NCBI RefSeq assembly: GCF_001735805.1
Contig: NZ_CP017248.1
Span: 7,874,001-7,938,000 of the forward strand
DNA from: Streptomyces fodineus
Lineage (GTDB): Bacteria > Actinomycetota > Actinomycetes > Streptomycetales > Streptomycetaceae
DNA: 64,000 bases
Direction: 5' to 3'
This document shows, one piece after another, positions 30,939 through 38,548 of this stretch. The position numbers and the translations under genes are program-made. The number at the start of each line of letters is the position of its first letter. Within the stretch, counting starts at the first letter, position 1. A model generated the notes under the pieces. It was given only the letters and a program-made list of their open reading frames with translations. It was not told where the DNA came from and ran no database searches.

Positions 30939-30967
30939 GGTGTGTCATGGAGACGTAGGTTCAACGA

Positions 30968-32182
30968 ATGGGAGTCCCGGTGGACAAGCCGAGGGTCGTT
31001 CTGGGGGTCAGCGGCGGCATCGCCGCCTACAAGGCCTGTGAGCTGCTCAGAAGGCTCACGGAGTCGGGGCACGACGTCCGGGTGGTGCCCACCGCCTCCG
31101 CGCTGCACTTCGTCGGCGCCGCCACCTGGTCCGCCCTGTCCGGCAACCCCGTCTCCACGGAGGTCTGGGACGGCGTCCACGAGGTCCCGCACGTCCGCAT
31201 CGGCCAGCAGGCCGACCTCGTCGTGGTGGCTCCCGCGACGGCCGACATGCTCGCCAAGGCCGCCCACGGCCTCGCCGACGACCTGCTCACCAACACCCTC
31301 CTGACCGCCCGCTGCCCGGTCGTCTTCGCGCCCGCCATGCACACCGAGATGTGGGAGCACCCGGCCACCCAGGAGAACGTGGCCACGCTGCGCCGCCGCG
31401 GTGCCGTGGTCGTCGAGCCCGCCGTCGGCAGGCTCACCGGCGTCGACACCGGCAAGGGCCGGCTGCCCGACCCGGTGGAGATCTTCGAGGTCTGCCGCCG
31501 CGTCCTGGCCCGGGGGGTTGCCGAGCCCGACCTCGCCGGGCGGCACGTCGTCGTATCCGCCGGCGGCACCCGCGAGCCCCTGGACCCGGTCCGCTTCCTC
31601 GGCAACCGCTCCTCCGGCAAGCAGGGCTACGCCCTCGCCCGCACCGCCGCCGCCCGCGGCGCCCGGGTCACGCTCATCGCGGCCAACGCGGGCCTGCCCG
31701 ACCCGGCCGGCGTGGACGTCGTGCAGGTCGGCACGGCCGTCCAGCTGCGCGAGGCCGTCCTGAAGGCCGCGGCGGACGCCGACGCCGTCGTCATGGCCGC
31801 CGCCGTCGCCGACTTCCGCCCGGCGGCCTACGCCACCGGGAAGATCAAGAAGAAGGACGGCCAGGACCCCGACCCGATCGTCCTGGTGCGTAATCCGGAC
31901 ATCCTCGCGGAGATCTCGGCCGAGCGCGCCCGCCCCGGCCAGGTGATCGTCGGCTTCGCCGCCGAGACCGACGACGTGCTCGCCAACGGCCGCACCAAGC
32001 TCGCCCGCAAGGGCTGTGACCTGCTCGTGGTGAACGAGGTGGGGGAGCGCAAGACGTTCGGCTCCGAGGAGAACGAGGCCGTGGTGCTGGGCGCCGACGG
32101 CAGCGAGACCCCGGTGCCGTACGGCCCCAAGGAGGCCCTGGCCGACACCGTCTGGGACCTGGTGGCCACCCGGCTGGGCTGA
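30968..32182 (+). CDS. coaBC: Bifunctional phosphopantothenoylcysteine decarboxylase / phosphopantothenate-cysteine ligase
   Basis: 404 aa from ATG 30968; GTG 30980 with GGGAG 5 bases upstream is an equally good start. Two steps of CoA synthesis. The N-terminal flavoprotein domain (about 5-190) has VLGVSGGIAAYKACELLR, APAMHTEMWEHPATQEN; the C-terminal ligase domain (about 190-404) has VSAGGTREPLDPVRFLGNRS and FAAETDD. Followed by metK as in most actinomycetes. Confidence 0.95.
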   Translation: MGVPVDKPRVVLGVSGGIAAYKACELLRRLTESGHDVRVVPTASALHFVGAATWSALSGNPVSTEVWDGVHEVPHVRIGQQADLVVVAPATADMLAKAAHGLADDLLTNTLLTARCPVVFAPAMHTEMWEHPATQENVATLRRRGAVVVEPAVGRLTGVDTGKGRLPDPVEIFEVCRRVLARGVAEPDLAGRHVVVSAGGTREPLDPVRFLGNRSSGKQGYALARTAAARGARVTLIAANAGLPDPAGVDVVQVGTAVQLREAVLKAAADADAVVMAAAVADFRPAAYATGKIKKKDGQDPDPIVLVRNPDILAEISAERARPGQVIVGFAAETDDVLANGRTKLARKGCDLLVVNEVGERKTFGSEENEAVVLGADGSETPVPYGPKEALADTVWDLVATRLG

Positions 32183-32443
32183 TCGGGTTGCGCCGTCCGG
32201 GGCGAAGAGTTTCAGCCGTTCGACGGCTCTTCACCACACTGTCAAGTCGGGTGATGCCCCCTGGTCAAGGTCACTGGCATTGTGCAGAATGCCAGTGCCG
32301 CAGGTCACAGCGCTCCCGAGAGGCGAGACGGGTAGGCCGGTGGCACGGTGCGACCCGTAAACTGTTCTCGGACGACGCCAGGCGCAGCCCTGTGCCCGTC
32401 CGCAATTGATCAGCCAGCAGCCGCTGCAACCCCAGGGAGCGTT
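32183..32443 (+). promoter_or_regulatory. metK upstream region with a 10-bp palindrome
   Basis: 261 bases. A small hairpin AGCCG-TTCGA-CGGCT (32214-32228) may help end coaBC transcription. CACTGGCATT (32272-32281) and AATGCCAGTG (32288-32297) form a perfect inverted repeat around GTGCAG, which looks like a dimeric repressor site. A TAAACT at 32358-32363 could be a -10 element but has no good -35. No known SAM riboswitch core can be recognised. Confidence 0.5.
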
Positions 32444-33652
32444 GTGTCCCGTCGCTTGTTCACCTCGGAGTCCGTGACCGAGGGTCACCCCGACAAGATC
32501 GCTGACCAGATCAGCGACACCATTCTCGACGCACTTCTGCGTGAGGACCCGACGTCCCGGGTCGCCGTAGAGACGCTGATCACCACTGGCCTCGTGCACG
32601 TGGCCGGCGAGGTCACGACCAAGGCCTACGCGCCGATCGCCCAGCTCGTACGCGACAAGATCCTCGAGATCGGTTACGACTCCTCGAAGAAGGGCTTCGA
32701 CGGCGCCTCCTGCGGTGTGTCGGTGTCCATCGGCGCGCAGTCCCCGGACATCGCACAGGGCGTCGACGCGGCCTACGAGACCCGGGTCGAGGGCGACGAC
32801 GACGAACTGGACAAGCAGGGCGCGGGCGACCAGGGCCTGATGTTCGGCTACGCGTCCGACGAGACGCCGACCCTGATGCCGCTGCCGATCTTCCTGGCGC
32901 ACCGCCTGTCCAAGCGCCTGTCCGAGGTCCGCAAGAACGGCACCATCCCCTACCTGCGCCCGGACGGCAAGACCCAGGTCACCATCGAGTACGACGGCGA
33001 CAAGGCCGTCCGCCTGGACACCGTGGTCGTCTCCTCTCAGCACGCCTCCGACATCGACCTCGAGTCGCTGCTGGCGCCCGACATCCGCGAGTTCGTCGTG
33101 GAGCCCGAGCTGAAGGCGCTCCTGGACGAGGGCATCAAGCTGGAGACCGAGGGCTACCGCCTGCTGGTCAACCCGACCGGCCGTTTCGAGATCGGCGGCC
33201 CGATGGGTGACGCCGGCCTGACCGGCCGCAAGATCATCATCGACACCTACGGCGGCATGGCCCGCCACGGCGGCGGCGCCTTCTCCGGCAAGGACCCGTC
33301 CAAGGTGGACCGCTCGGCGGCGTACGCGATGCGCTGGGTCGCCAAGAACGTGGTGGCGGCGGGCCTGGCCTCCCGTTGCGAGGTCCAGGTCGCGTACGCG
33401 ATCGGCAAGGCCGAGCCCGTCGGTCTGTTCGTGGAGACCTTCGGCACCAACAAGGTCGAGAACGAGAAGATCGAGAAGGCGATCGACGAGGTCTTCGACC
33501 TCCGCCCGGCCGCGATCATCCGCGACCTCGACCTGCTCCGCCCGATCTACAGCCAGACGGCCGCCTACGGCCACTTCGGCCGCGAGCTGCCCGACTTCAC
33601 CTGGGAGCGCACGGACCGCGTGGACGCCCTGCGCGTGGCGGCGGGCCTGTAG
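32444..33652 (+). CDS. metK: S-adenosylmethionine synthetase
   Basis: 402 aa from GTG 32444, with AGGGAG about 5 bases upstream; the family N-terminus SRRLFTSESVTEGHPDKIAD fixes it. Makes SAM from methionine and ATP. Signature GAGDQGLMFGYA and GGGAFSGKDPSKVDRS are intact. In Streptomyces, SAM level influences antibiotic production. Monocistronic by the flanking signals. Confidence 0.97.
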   Translation: MSRRLFTSESVTEGHPDKIADQISDTILDALLREDPTSRVAVETLITTGLVHVAGEVTTKAYAPIAQLVRDKILEIGYDSSKKGFDGASCGVSVSIGAQSPDIAQGVDAAYETRVEGDDDELDKQGAGDQGLMFGYASDETPTLMPLPIFLAHRLSKRLSEVRKNGTIPYLRPDGKTQVTIEYDGDKAVRLDTVVVSSQHASDIDLESLLAPDIREFVVEPELKALLDEGIKLETEGYRLLVNPTGRFEIGGPMGDAGLTGRKIIIDTYGGMARHGGGAFSGKDPSKVDRSAAYAMRWVAKNVVAAGLASRCEVQVAYAIGKAEPVGLFVETFGTNKVENEKIEKAIDEVFDLRPAAIIRDLDLLRPIYSQTAAYGHFGRELPDFTWERTDRVDALRVAAGL

Positions 33653-33671
33653 CCCCGCCCCGTCCTTCTCA

Positions 33672-33710
33672 CCGAAGCCCGGCTTCCCCGTCATGGGGGC
33701 CGGGCTTCGG
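33672..33710 (+). terminator. Terminator of metK
   Basis: CCGAAGCCCGGC (33672-33683) pairs exactly with GCCGGGCTTCGG (33699-33710); the loop has an additional CCCC/GGGG pairing (33686-33689, 33695-33698). Confidence 0.85.
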
Positions 33711-33830
33711 CGTGCCGTGCCTCACCCGTCGGGCGCCGGCCGGATGCGGCGCCGTGGCCGGTCGATCCGGCCGACCGCGACGACCTCGGGCGGGCGTCGG
33801 TTGTCAGTGGCGTTTGGTAAGAATGCAAGC

Positions 33831-35990
33831 GTGAGCAGCGAGAACGGGGCGCCCCGAGCGGATGGGGACGGCGGGGCCGAAGGGGCGCCGCCGGAGCAGC
33901 TCGCGCTCATTCGGGAGAGCGTGCGCAAGGCGAAGACGCCCCGGGCCAAGCCGCGGACCTGGCGGGGAGCCGCGCTCGCCAAGGAGCTGCCCGTCGCGCG
34001 GGTGCTGGTCGACAAGGGCGTGCTGCACCTCGACCGGTACTTCGACTATGCGGTGCCCGAAGAACTGGACGAGCAGGCCCAGCCCGGCGTGCGGGTGCGG
34101 GTGCGGTTCGGCGCCGGGCGGCACCGGGTGCGCGAAGGGCGCCGCGAGGGCGGCGGGCTCATCGACGGCTTCCTCGTGGAGCGGCGGGCCGAATCCGACT
34201 ACTCGGGGCCCCTGGCCGCGCTGGCCCAGGTCGTCTCGCCGGAGCCGGTGCTGAGCGAGGAGCTGCTGGGACTCGCGCGGGCCGTGGCCGACCGGTACGC
34301 CGGAAGCCTCGCCGATGTGCTCCAGCTGGCCGTACCGCCACGCAGCGCGCGCGCCGAGCAGCGGCCGTCCCCCGCGCCGCTGCCGCCCCCCAGGGCGCCG
34401 GAACCGGCCTCCTGGGGGCGGTACGAGCGTGGGGGAACCTTCCTGGATGCCCTGGCCTCCGGCGGTTCCCCAAGGGCCGTCTGGACCGCGCTGCCGGGCC
34501 CCCTGTGGAGCGAGGAACTGGCCCGGGCCGTCGCCGCCACGCTCGCCTCGGGACGCGGCGCCCTCGTCGTCGTACCGGACGGCCGGGCCGCCGCGCGGGT
34601 CGACGCCGCGCTCACGCAGTTGCTCGGCACGGGCCGGCACGCGCTGCTCACGGCCGAAGCCGGGCCCGAGAAGCGGTACGCGCAGTGGCTCGCGGTGCGC
34701 CGGGGTGCCGTGCGGGCCGTCGTCGGGACCCGGGCGGCCATGTTCGCGCCCGTGCAGGACCTGGGACTCGTCGCCATCTGGGACGACGGCGACGACAGCC
34801 ACAGCGAGCAGCACGCCCCCCAGCCGCACGCCCGCGATGTGCTGCTGCTGCGCGCCGCGCTGGACAAGTGCGCCTTCCTGCTGGGCGGTTGGAGCTGCAC
34901 CGTCGAGGCCGCCCAGCTCGTGGAGAGCGGCTGGGCCCGGCCGCTGGTCGCCGGCCGGGAGCAGGTGCGCCGGGCCGCGCCCCTGGTCCGGACGGTCGGG
35001 GACGACGACCTCGCACGCGACGAGGCCGCCCGCGCCGCCCGGCTGCCCACCCTCGCCTGGCAGGCGGCCCGTGAGGGGCTGCGGCACGGGCCGGTGCTGG
35101 TGCAGGTGCCCCGGCGCGGTTACGCGCCCCGCATGGCCTGCGACCGGTGCCGGGCGGCCGCCCGGTGCCGGCACTGCTCCGGGCCGCTCCAGGGGCAGGA
35201 CGCGGGGGTCCTGCGCTGCGGCTGGTGCGGACGTGAGGAGAGCGCGTGGCACTGCCCGGAGTGCGGCGGCTTCCGGCTGCGGGCCCAGGTCGTGGGGGCG
35301 CGGCGGACGGCCGAGGAACTGGGGCGCGCCTTCCCCGCCGTCCCGGTGCGCACCTCGGGGCGGGAACACGTGCTGGACACGGTGCCGGGCACGCCCGCGC
35401 TGGTCGTGAGCACACCGGGGGCGGAACCGGTCGCCGAGGGCGGCTACGCGGCGGCCCTCCTGCTGGACGGCTGGGCCATGCTCGTACGACCCGACCTGCG
35501 GGCCGGCGAGGACGCGCTGCGCCGGTGGATCGCGGCGGGCGCGCTGGTACGGCCGCAGAGCGAGGGGGGCACGGTGGTCGTGGTGGCCGAGCCGACCCTG
35601 CGGCCCGTGCAGGCGCTGGTGCGGTGGGACCCCGTCGGGCACGCGGTGCGGGAACTGTCGGAGCGGGCCGAGCTGGGCTTTCCGCCGGTGTCGCGGATGG
35701 CGGCGGTGACCGGGACACCGGCGGCCGTCGCCGAGTTCCTGGCCTCGGTCGAACTGCCGCCGGATGCGGAGGTGTTGGGGCCGGTGCCGGTGCCGCCGAC
35801 GCCGCCCGGACGGCCCCGTCGGCCCGGGGCGCCGCCGCCGGGGGAGCACTGGGACCGGGCGTTGGTGCGGGTACCGCCGGGGAGCGGGGCGGTGCTGGCT
35901 TCCGCGCTGAAGACCGCGCAGGCCGCTCGGATGGCGCGGGGGAGTGGGGAGGCGGTGCGGGTGCGGATCGATCCGCCGGACATGGGGTGA
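33831..35990 (+). CDS. priA: PriA-like primosomal protein N', helicase motifs lost
   Basis: 719 aa from GTG 33831. PriA reloads the replisome at collapsed forks. The 3' DNA-binding domain (RVLVDKGVLHLDRYFDYAVP) and eight zinc-binding cysteines (ACDRCRAAARCRHCSG, LRCGWCGREESAWHCPECGG) are present. The helicase Walker A lysine motif is missing (the region reads WTALPGPLWSEELARAVAA), and the DEEH box is replaced by IWDDGDDSHSEQHAP. HAMAP already describes actinobacterial PriA as probably lacking helicase activity. Pro/Gly-rich C-terminal insertions are present. Confidence 0.93.
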   Translation: MSSENGAPRADGDGGAEGAPPEQLALIRESVRKAKTPRAKPRTWRGAALAKELPVARVLVDKGVLHLDRYFDYAVPEELDEQAQPGVRVRVRFGAGRHRVREGRREGGGLIDGFLVERRAESDYSGPLAALAQVVSPEPVLSEELLGLARAVADRYAGSLADVLQLAVPPRSARAEQRPSPAPLPPPRAPEPASWGRYERGGTFLDALASGGSPRAVWTALPGPLWSEELARAVAATLASGRGALVVVPDGRAAARVDAALTQLLGTGRHALLTAEAGPEKRYAQWLAVRRGAVRAVVGTRAAMFAPVQDLGLVAIWDDGDDSHSEQHAPQPHARDVLLLRAALDKCAFLLGGWSCTVEAAQLVESGWARPLVAGREQVRRAAPLVRTVGDDDLARDEAARAARLPTLAWQAAREGLRHGPVLVQVPRRGYAPRMACDRCRAAARCRHCSGPLQGQDAGVLRCGWCGREESAWHCPECGGFRLRAQVVGARRTAEELGRAFPAVPVRTSGREHVLDTVPGTPALVVSTPGAEPVAEGGYAAALLLDGWAMLVRPDLRAGEDALRRWIAAGALVRPQSEGGTVVVVAEPTLRPVQALVRWDPVGHAVRELSERAELGFPPVSRMAAVTGTPAAVAEFLASVELPPDAEVLGPVPVPPTPPGRPRRPGAPPPGEHWDRALVRVPPGSGAVLASALKTAQAARMARGSGEAVRVRIDPPDMG

Positions 35991-35995
35991 TGTTC

Positions 35996-36070
35996 TCCCA
36001 CCCGCGCACCGCCCGTATCCAGTCGGCTGAGAGGCGGGACAACCAGCGGGGGTCCTCGCCGTCGGCGGCC
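35996..36070. repeat. Dispersed 75-bp repeat, copy A
   Basis: Aligns without gaps for about 55 bases, and with one gap to about 75 bases, with copy B at 37395-37470; shared blocks include CCCGCGCAC, TCCAGTCGGC and GCGGGAC. Identity is roughly 75-80 percent by eye. Begins 6 bases after the priA stop. Confidence 0.75.
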
Positions 36071-36079
36071 GTCCGGCAT

Positions 36080-36560
36080 GCGGTCCGGATGCGGTGGCCG
36101 TGGCGAGTGGTGGGCGTGGCGAGCGGTGGTCGTGGCGAGTGGTGGTCGAGCTGCGGCGTTCCGGCCAGTGCGGGCCTGGTCCGGGCCGGTCCGGGTCGGC
36201 CAGTCCAGGTGGTCCGGGTGGTCCAGGACATGGGGGCGGGTCGGTCCGGTCTGGGGCGGACGGTCCGGTCGGCCTGGGCAGGTGGTAGCCGGGTCGGTCC
36301 GGGCGGCCTGGAGCTGGGTGGTGGCCGGGGTGGTCCGGTCGGGTCGCTCCAGCGGCCTGGAGCTGGTGGTGACCGGGTGGGTCGGGTTGGTCCCCGTCAG
36401 GTGGTCCGGGCGGTCCAGGCCGCGTGGGCCGGGCGGGTCGGTCACTTGGACCGGGCAGGTCGGTCACGTCGGCCGGGCAGGTCGGTCACGTCGGCCGGGC
36501 AGGTCGGTCACGTCGGCCGGGCAGGTCGGTCACGTCGGCCGGGCAGGTCGGGTCGGTCCC
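36080..36560. repeat. G-rich repeat field with a 22-bp tandem array
   Basis: The first part (36100-36150) repeats a GTGGCGAGTGGTGG-like motif; the middle repeats GGTCCGGTCGG/GGCCTGGAGCTGG themes. The 22-base unit GGGCAGGTCGGTCACGTCGG plus CC is repeated exactly four times at 36453-36540, with one diverged copy before (36431-36452) and a partial copy after. 22 is not a multiple of three, so open frames here are not credible genes. It lies between the convergent genes priA and the small HTH gene. Confidence 0.85.
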
Positions 36561-36689
36561 CAGTGCTCGGGTCGGCCCGCGGTTTCTTGCGGCCGGTCGG
36601 AGTCGTTGTGTCGAGCGGCCGGCCCCGTCACGTCGGTGCGTGTCTGCCCTCCCGAGTGGCCGGGAGGGCAGGGGATGTCGGCTGGTCGA

Positions 36690-37232
36690 TCAGCCGTTGC
36701 GTGGGCCGGGGAAGGCCGTTGGACGTGCGTCGTCGCGGAGGGACTGGCTGCCCGCGGTCGGCTGGGTGGGCATCGAGCGGGCCGCGGGAACCGTGGGCAC
36801 AGTGGGCAGGCCGGTGTTCACATTGAGCGTGCGGGTACCGGACGGCTCCGGGGCCCGCTCGGCCTCGGCCGCCGCCTGGGCCGCGGCGCGGCGGGCGCCG
36901 TAACGGCGGTGCACCGCCTGCTTGGTGACACCGAGCGCCGAGCCCACCGCGTCCCACGAGAAGCCGAGTGATCGGTCGAAGTCCACGGCGGCCGTGACCA
37001 GGGTTTCGACACTGTCCCGGAGTTCCTGGGCAAGTCGCACCGTCGGGGCGGGGGCGCGTCCGTAGACGACGAAGCCCGTGGACGGGCCGGAGCGGCGCGG
37101 GCGGTAGACGTTGCCCAACTGGGCGGTGAGCGTACGTAGTGCGTCCACCTGTCGGCGGACCCGCTCGATGTCCCGCACCAGCAAGTGCAGGCTGGCCCGG
37201 GCCTGGGCGTCGTGGGTTGCGTGGTCGGCCAT
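36690..37232 (-). CDS. Small HTH-type regulator (unrecognised family)
   Basis: 180 aa from ATG 37232 with GAGAGG 7 bases upstream; TTG 37238 is a weaker in-frame start. A coiled-coil-like N-terminus (SLHLLVRDIERVRRQVDALRT in part), then a probable helix-turn-helix near residues 93-113 (FSWDAVGSALGVTKQAVHR), and a disordered Pro/Thr-rich tail. The HTH resembles those of actinomycete proteins that recognise DNA through a single C-terminal HTH. Two palindromes lie just upstream and may be its own operator. Conserved between priA and fmt in Streptomyces; function unknown. Confidence 0.75.
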   Translation of the reverse strand: MADHATHDAQARASLHLLVRDIERVRRQVDALRTLTAQLGNVYRPRRSGPSTGFVVYGRAPAPTVRLAQELRDSVETLVTAAVDFDRSLGFSWDAVGSALGVTKQAVHRRYGARRAAAQAAAEAERAPEPSGTRTLNVNTGLPTVPTVPAARSMPTQPTAGSQSLRDDARPTAFPGPRNG

Positions 37233-37266
37233 GAACAAGCCTCTCGAACCGGCGTTGAAAGGAATT

Positions 37267-37309
37267 GGGCCGCTACAGCGGCCCTATGTGGTCAACTCTT
37301 TCTTGACCA
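37267..37309. promoter_or_regulatory. Two inverted repeats in the HTH gene-fmt divergent region
   Basis: GGGCCGCT (37267-37274) AC AGCGGCCC (37277-37284), and TGGTCAA (37289-37295) N7 TTGACCA (37303-37309), both perfect. They lie 35-77 bases upstream of the minus-strand HTH gene. Each arm of the second contains a TTGACC-like -35 element, one per strand. The rest of the 305-base gap holds repeat copy B and a TAGACT -10 candidate near fmt. Confidence 0.6.
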
Positions 37310-37394
37310 ACGCGTGTGCGCTCCGCTGGTCACGGGGTGGGGGCGTACGGGCATATGCGTACGCCGGTCCGGTCGGCGCGCGCCCGGGTTTGCC

Positions 37395-37470
37395 TCCCGC
37401 CCGCGCACTACCCGTGTCCAGTCGGCGGTACAGCGGGACGACCTGCGGTGGTTGCTCACCGACGGCGTCC
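37395..37470. repeat. Dispersed 75-bp repeat, copy B
   Basis: Counterpart of copy A at 35996-36070 in the same orientation, about 1.4 kb away; together they flank the 22-bp array and the HTH gene. Copy B ends 68 bases before fmt. Confidence 0.75.
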
Positions 37471-37537
37471 GCACGTACGTGGTCATAGACTGGTGCGCTG
37501 CCCGTCCAACCCCCGCCCGAGAGGCCCGATCCCGCCC

Positions 37538-38470
37538 ATGAAGCTTGTCTTCGCCGGTACCCCCGAGGTCGCCGTTCCCGCTCTGGACGCTCTGATCGCC
37601 TCCGGGCGGCACGAGGTGGCCGCCGTCGTCACGCGGCCCGACGCGCCGGCCGGGCGCGGGCGCAGGCTGGTCGCGTCGCCCGTGGCCGAGCGGGCGGAAG
37701 AGGCCGGGATCGAGGTGCTGAAGCCCCTCAAGCCGCGGGACCCGGAATTCCTGGAGCGGCTGACGGAGATCGGCCCGGACTGCTGCCCCGTCGTCGCCTA
37801 CGGCGCCCTGCTGCCCCGGGCCGCCCTCGACATCCCGGCCCACGGCTGGGTCAACCTGCACTTCTCGCTGCTGCCCGCCTGGCGTGGTGCTGCGCCGGTG
37901 CAGCACTCCATCATGGCCGGCGACGAGATCACCGGGGCGTCCACCTTCCTCATCGAGGAGGGGCTCGACTCCGGGCCCGTCTACGGCACCGTCACCGAGG
38001 TGATCCGGCCCACCGACACCAGCGGCGACCTGCTCACCCGGCTCGCCTTCGCCGGCGCCGGGCTGCTGGCCGCGACCATGGACGGCATCGAGGACGGCAC
38101 CCTGAAGGCCCTACCGCAGCCCGCCGAGGGCATCACGGTCGCGCCGAAGATCACCGTCGAGGACGCGCAGATCGACTGGGCCGCGCCCGCGCTGCGCGTC
38201 GACCGGGTCGTGCGGGGCTGCACCCCGGCGCCCGGCGCCTGGACCACCTTCCGCGGTGAGCGGCTCAAGCTCATCCAGGTCACGCCCGTGCCCGAGCGCA
38301 CCGACCTCGCCCCGGGACGGATGGCGGTCGGCAAGAACAGCGTGCACGTGGGCACCGGTTCGTACGCCGTCGAGCTGCTCTGGGTGCAGGCGCAGGGCAA
38401 GAAGCCGATGCGGGCGGCCGACTGGGCACGCGGCGTGCGTATCGCCGAGAACGAGACGCTCGGCGGCTGA
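37538..38470 (+). CDS. fmt: Methionyl-tRNA formyltransferase
   Basis: 310 aa, ATG 37538 (MKLVFAGTPEVAVPAL). Formylates initiator Met-tRNA with 10-formyl-THF. The catalytic Asn/His/Asp region is present: VNLHFSLLPAWRGAAPVQ, and LIEEGLDSGPVY. A C-terminal OB-like domain follows (about 205-310). Longer in-frame starts lack homology. Followed by rsmB 78 bases on. Confidence 0.96.
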   Translation: MKLVFAGTPEVAVPALDALIASGRHEVAAVVTRPDAPAGRGRRLVASPVAERAEEAGIEVLKPLKPRDPEFLERLTEIGPDCCPVVAYGALLPRAALDIPAHGWVNLHFSLLPAWRGAAPVQHSIMAGDEITGASTFLIEEGLDSGPVYGTVTEVIRPTDTSGDLLTRLAFAGAGLLAATMDGIEDGTLKALPQPAEGITVAPKITVEDAQIDWAAPALRVDRVVRGCTPAPGAWTTFRGERLKLIQVTPVPERTDLAPGRMAVGKNSVHVGTGSYAVELLWVQAQGKKPMRAADWARGVRIAENETLGG

Positions 38471-38548
38471 CGCCCCGGTCGGAAGGGGTGCCGGGGGATC
38501 GACGTACGCTGGAACCGCACCCCTTCCTGATATCCGGAGCACCTTTTC

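Noticed and set aside
32183..32443. SAM riboswitch upstream of metK
   Set aside because: No SAM-I, SAM-II or SAM-IV core sequences can be recognised; only a DNA-type palindrome is evident.
36078..36971. Plus-strand open frames across the 22-bp array
   Set aside because: 22 is not a multiple of three, the peptide is repetitive in shifting frames and it runs antisense into the HTH gene.
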